A stretch of 64,000 nt of DNA from Oleisolibacter albus (GTDB taxonomy: Bacteria > Pseudomonadota > Alphaproteobacteria > Azospirillales > Azospirillaceae). Both the position numbers and the translations under genes were made by a program. Under the pieces are notes generated by a model, which ran no database searches, had not been told where the DNA came from, and saw only the letters and a list, made by a program, of their open reading frames with translations. Shown one piece after another: positions 61,803 to 64,000 of the stretch (its first letter is position 1; each line of letters starts with the position of its first letter). The stretch lies in the NCBI RefSeq assembly GCF_003336875.1, contig NZ_QGNJ01000009.1, positions 1 through 64,000 on the forward strand, written 5' to 3'.

Positions 61803-64000
61803 GCGGCACCTTTCTCGGCAAGCGTCTGCTGCAACGTGAAGAGCAGCGCGTCACGATCGAACTTAGCGACGTAATCGTTAAAGCCTGCCTGACGGCCGCG
61901 ATCGAGATCGCGCGGCGTGGCATGGCTCGACAGGGCGACCAGCGGGACATTGGCCCAGCGGGCGCTGGCGCGCACCGCCTCGGCGAACTCCAGGCCGCTC
62001 ATGCCCGGCATCTCGATGTCGGAGATGATGACATCGAACTGCTCGCCGGACTCCTGCAGCGCCATGGCCTCGTCGCCGCTCTCGACAGCGGTGACATCGT
62101 AGCCGGACACCGACAGCATCGGGGTCAGCAGGTTGCGGAAGAAGGGGCTGTCGTCCACCAGCAGGATGCGGTGCTGCCGCTCCTCCTCGAAGGCGCCGTC
62201 GCGGCCATTGCCGAACCAGTCCTTGAAGGCCCGGGTCAGATAGAAGCCGGCATCGATGACGTCGGTGGCCTTGCCGGCGATGATGGCGCTGCCCAGGAAG
62301 CCCGGACGCTCCGTCCCCAGCTCGACCGCCAGCTTGTCCTCGACGATGTCGACGATCTCATCCACCACCAGACCCATGGAGCGGTCGCCATCGGCGAACA
62401 CCACCACCGGCTGGCGCTTGTCGCGGACGATGCTCCAGTTGGCATCGATGGGGACCAGCGGCATCAGCTTGCCGCGGTACTGCACCACCGGCTCGCCGTT
62501 GGACAGCTCGACCTGGTTGAGATCGACATCCTCCAGGCGGGCGACCAGCGACAGCGGCACCGCCTTCGGGCTGCCGGCACCGGCGGAGAAGATGAGCAGG
62601 GCCATCTTGTCGTCCTCGCGCCGGGTCTGCTTGGCCACCTCGGTGGTGGCGATGGAGGTGTCCTGCACCGTCATCGTGCCCGACGCCGTGGCGATGCCGT
62701 TCGGGTCGAGGATCATGATGACCGAACCGTCACCCAGGATGGTGTTGCCCGAGAACAGCTCGATGTTGCGCAGGATCGGCGCCACCGGCTTCACCACGAT
62801 TTCCTCGGTGTCGAACACGCGGTCGACGATGATGCCGAAGGTGTAGTTGCCGACCTGGGTGACGACGATGAAGTTCTCGCGCTTGTCCTCGTCCTGATGG
62901 CCCAGCTTCAGCAGGCGCTGCAGGCTGACCAGCGGCAGCAGGCGGTTGCGCAGGCGCAGCACCGGCGACCCGTTGATGCGCTCGATCTTGTGCTCGCTGT
63001 CGTCGGCGGCGCGGACCAGCTCCACCACGCTGATCTGCGGGATGGCGAAGCGCTCGCCGCCGCATTCGACGATGAGGGCGGACACGATGGCCAGGGTCAG
63101 CGGGATCTTGATGGTGAAGGTCGTGCCGCGACCTTCCAGCGACTTCATCTCGATGGTGCCGCCGATCTTCTCGATGTTGGTCTTGACCACGTCCATGCCG
63201 ACGCCGCGGCCGGAGACGCTGGTGACCTTGGCCGCGGTCGAGAAGCCGGGCTTCATGATGAACTGCTGGATCTGCTGATCCGACATGCCGGCCAGTTCGG
63301 CCTCGGTCACCATGCCGTTCTGCAGGGCCTTGCGCTTGATGGCCTCCAGGTTCAGGCCGCGGCCGTCATCGCTGATCTCGATGATGATGTGGCCACCCTC
63401 GTGATAGGCGTTGAGGGTGACGCGGCCGGCCTCCGGCTTGCCCTTGGCCACGCGCTCGGCGGGGCCTTCCAGCCCGTGGTCGCCGGAGTTGCGGACCATG
63501 TGGGTCAGCGGGTCCTTGATCAGTTCCAGCACCTGGCGGTCGAGTTCGGTCTCGGCGCCCAGCATCTGGAGATCGATCTTTTTGTGCAGTTCGTGCGCCA
63601 GATCGCGCACCAGACGCGGCAGCTTGGCCCAGGCATTGCCGATGGGCTGCATGCGCGTCTTCATCACGCCTTCCTGCAGCTCCGACGTCACATGGTTCAG
63701 GCGCTGCAGAGGGGCCGCGAACTCGCTCTCCTTCTGGGAGCGCAGGATCTGCAGCAGCTGGTTGCGGGTCAGCACCAGCTCCGAGACCATGGTCATCAGG
63801 TTTTCCAGCAGATCCACATTGACGCGGATGGTCTGCTGGGCCACGGCGGACTCACCGCCCTTGTCGGCGGCAGCGGCGGGGCCGGCATCGGCCGCCTCGG
63901 CGCGGTGCTGCGGCTCGGGCACGGGGGCGGGCGGCGGCGCCTCGGTGATGGGGGCGACCTCCCGGGTCTGCACCACCTCCGGCGGACGCGGCGGCTCAAC
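61799..64000 (-). CDS. cheA: Hybrid histidine kinase CheA with two CheW-like domains and a receiver (5' end outside window)
   Basis: About 733 residues are inside the window; the N-terminal phosphotransfer domain lies beyond the right edge, as the frame is open to base 64000. After a Pro-rich linker come the dimerisation helices (NVDLLENLMTMVSELVLTRN), the ATPase domain (HMVRNSGDHGLEG, EISDDGRGLNLEAI, GRGVGMDVVKTNIEKIGG), a CheW-like domain (FAIPQISVVELVRAA), a second CheW-like domain (PLSLVARLEDVDLNQVELS, VVDEIVDIVEDKL) and a C-terminal receiver (ILLVDDSPFFRNLL, DVIISDIEMPGMSGLEF). First visible gene of the operon; stop overlaps cheW. Confidence 0.96.
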   Translation of the reverse strand, partial: VEPPRPPEVVQTREVAPITEAPPPAPVPEPQHRAEAADAGPAAAADKGGESAVAQQTIRVNVDLLENLMTMVSELVLTRNQLLQILRSQKESEFAAPLQRLNHVTSELQEGVMKTRMQPIGNAWAKLPRLVRDLAHELHKKIDLQMLGAETELDRQVLELIKDPLTHMVRNSGDHGLEGPAERVAKGKPEAGRVTLNAYHEGGHIIIEISDDGRGLNLEAIKRKALQNGMVTEAELAGMSDQQIQQFIMKPGFSTAAKVTSVSGRGVGMDVVKTNIEKIGGTIEMKSLEGRGTTFTIKIPLTLAIVSALIVECGGERFAIPQISVVELVRAADDSEHKIERINGSPVLRLRNRLLPLVSLQRLLKLGHQDEDKRENFIVVTQVGNYTFGIIVDRVFDTEEIVVKPVAPILRNIELFSGNTILGDGSVIMILDPNGIATASGTMTVQDTSIATTEVAKQTRREDDKMALLIFSAGAGSPKAVPLSLVARLEDVDLNQVELSNGEPVVQYRGKLMPLVPIDANWSIVRDKRQPVVVFADGDRSMGLVVDEIVDIVEDKLAVELGTERPGFLGSAIIAGKATDVIDAGFYLTRAFKDWFGNGRDGAFEEERQHRILLVDDSPFFRNLLTPMLSVSGYDVTAVESGDEAMALQESGEQFDVIISDIEMPGMSGLEFAEAVRASARWANVPLVALSSHATPRDLDRGRQAGFNDYVAKFDRDALLFTLQQTLAEKGAA

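Overview
The window is about 64 kb of high-GC, gene-dense DNA. It looks like a chromosomal segment of an alphaproteobacterium, most likely order Rhodospirillales and family Azospirillaceae (Azospirillum/Niveispirillum-like). The reasons are a ctrA gene beside fliI-fliJ, an RpoH-type sigma factor beside rluD, a cheA-cheW-cheY-cheB-cheR operon whose CheA carries a C-terminal receiver, an ornithine decarboxylase/homospermidine synthase pair, and a complete Entner-Doudoroff operon. The taxonomic call is inference from gene content. There is no integrase, phage or plasmid backbone, and the only RNA gene seen is one tRNA-Glu(CTC).

Layout. 0-9 kb: 5' end of galU, a LuxR-type response regulator, an RlmM-like methyltransferase, a patatin-like lipase, a sterol-desaturase-family enzyme, a HI0933-type flavoprotein, arfB, small membrane proteins and a PfpI/DJ-1 protein. 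9-17 kb: a coiled-coil protein, then ornithine decarboxylase behind a long structured leader, homospermidine synthase, a DUF1778/GNAT toxin-antitoxin pair, hisZ and purA. 17-26 kb: a predicted pseudokinase with a membrane partner, rpoH, rluD, threonine aldolase, tRNA-Glu and an acyl-lipid/acyl-CoA desaturase. 26-32 kb: a TRAP transporter operon with palindromic operator-like repeats, then two tandem Nudix paralogues, one of which has lost its catalytic glutamates. 32-35 kb: lon and a small heat-shock protein.

35-54 kb is a carbohydrate island. The minus strand reads malK-malE-malF-malG-(HexR box)-zwf-pgl-edd-eda. The plus strand reads hexR-glgB, then an aldo/keto reductase, malQ and a DUF4032 kinase-like gene. 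Four TGTAR-N5-TTACA palindromes lie before zwf, twice in the malK/hexR divergent region, and before malQ. They suggest that one HexR repressor couples malto-oligosaccharide import and glucan metabolism to the Entner-Doudoroff pathway. The MalF-like permease has an unusual N-terminal extension of about 350 residues with a predicted periplasmic sensor-like domain. A GIY-YIG nuclease gene sits inside a cluster of GTCCCCGC-type palindromic repeats that recur elsewhere in the window.

54-64 kb is motility and signalling: fliJ-fliI, ctrA, a zinc alcohol dehydrogenase, and the minus-strand operon cheA-W-Y-B-R. CheA runs off the right edge.

All assignments come from reading translations and motifs by eye. 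No database search was run, and residue numbers are hand counts from the chosen start.
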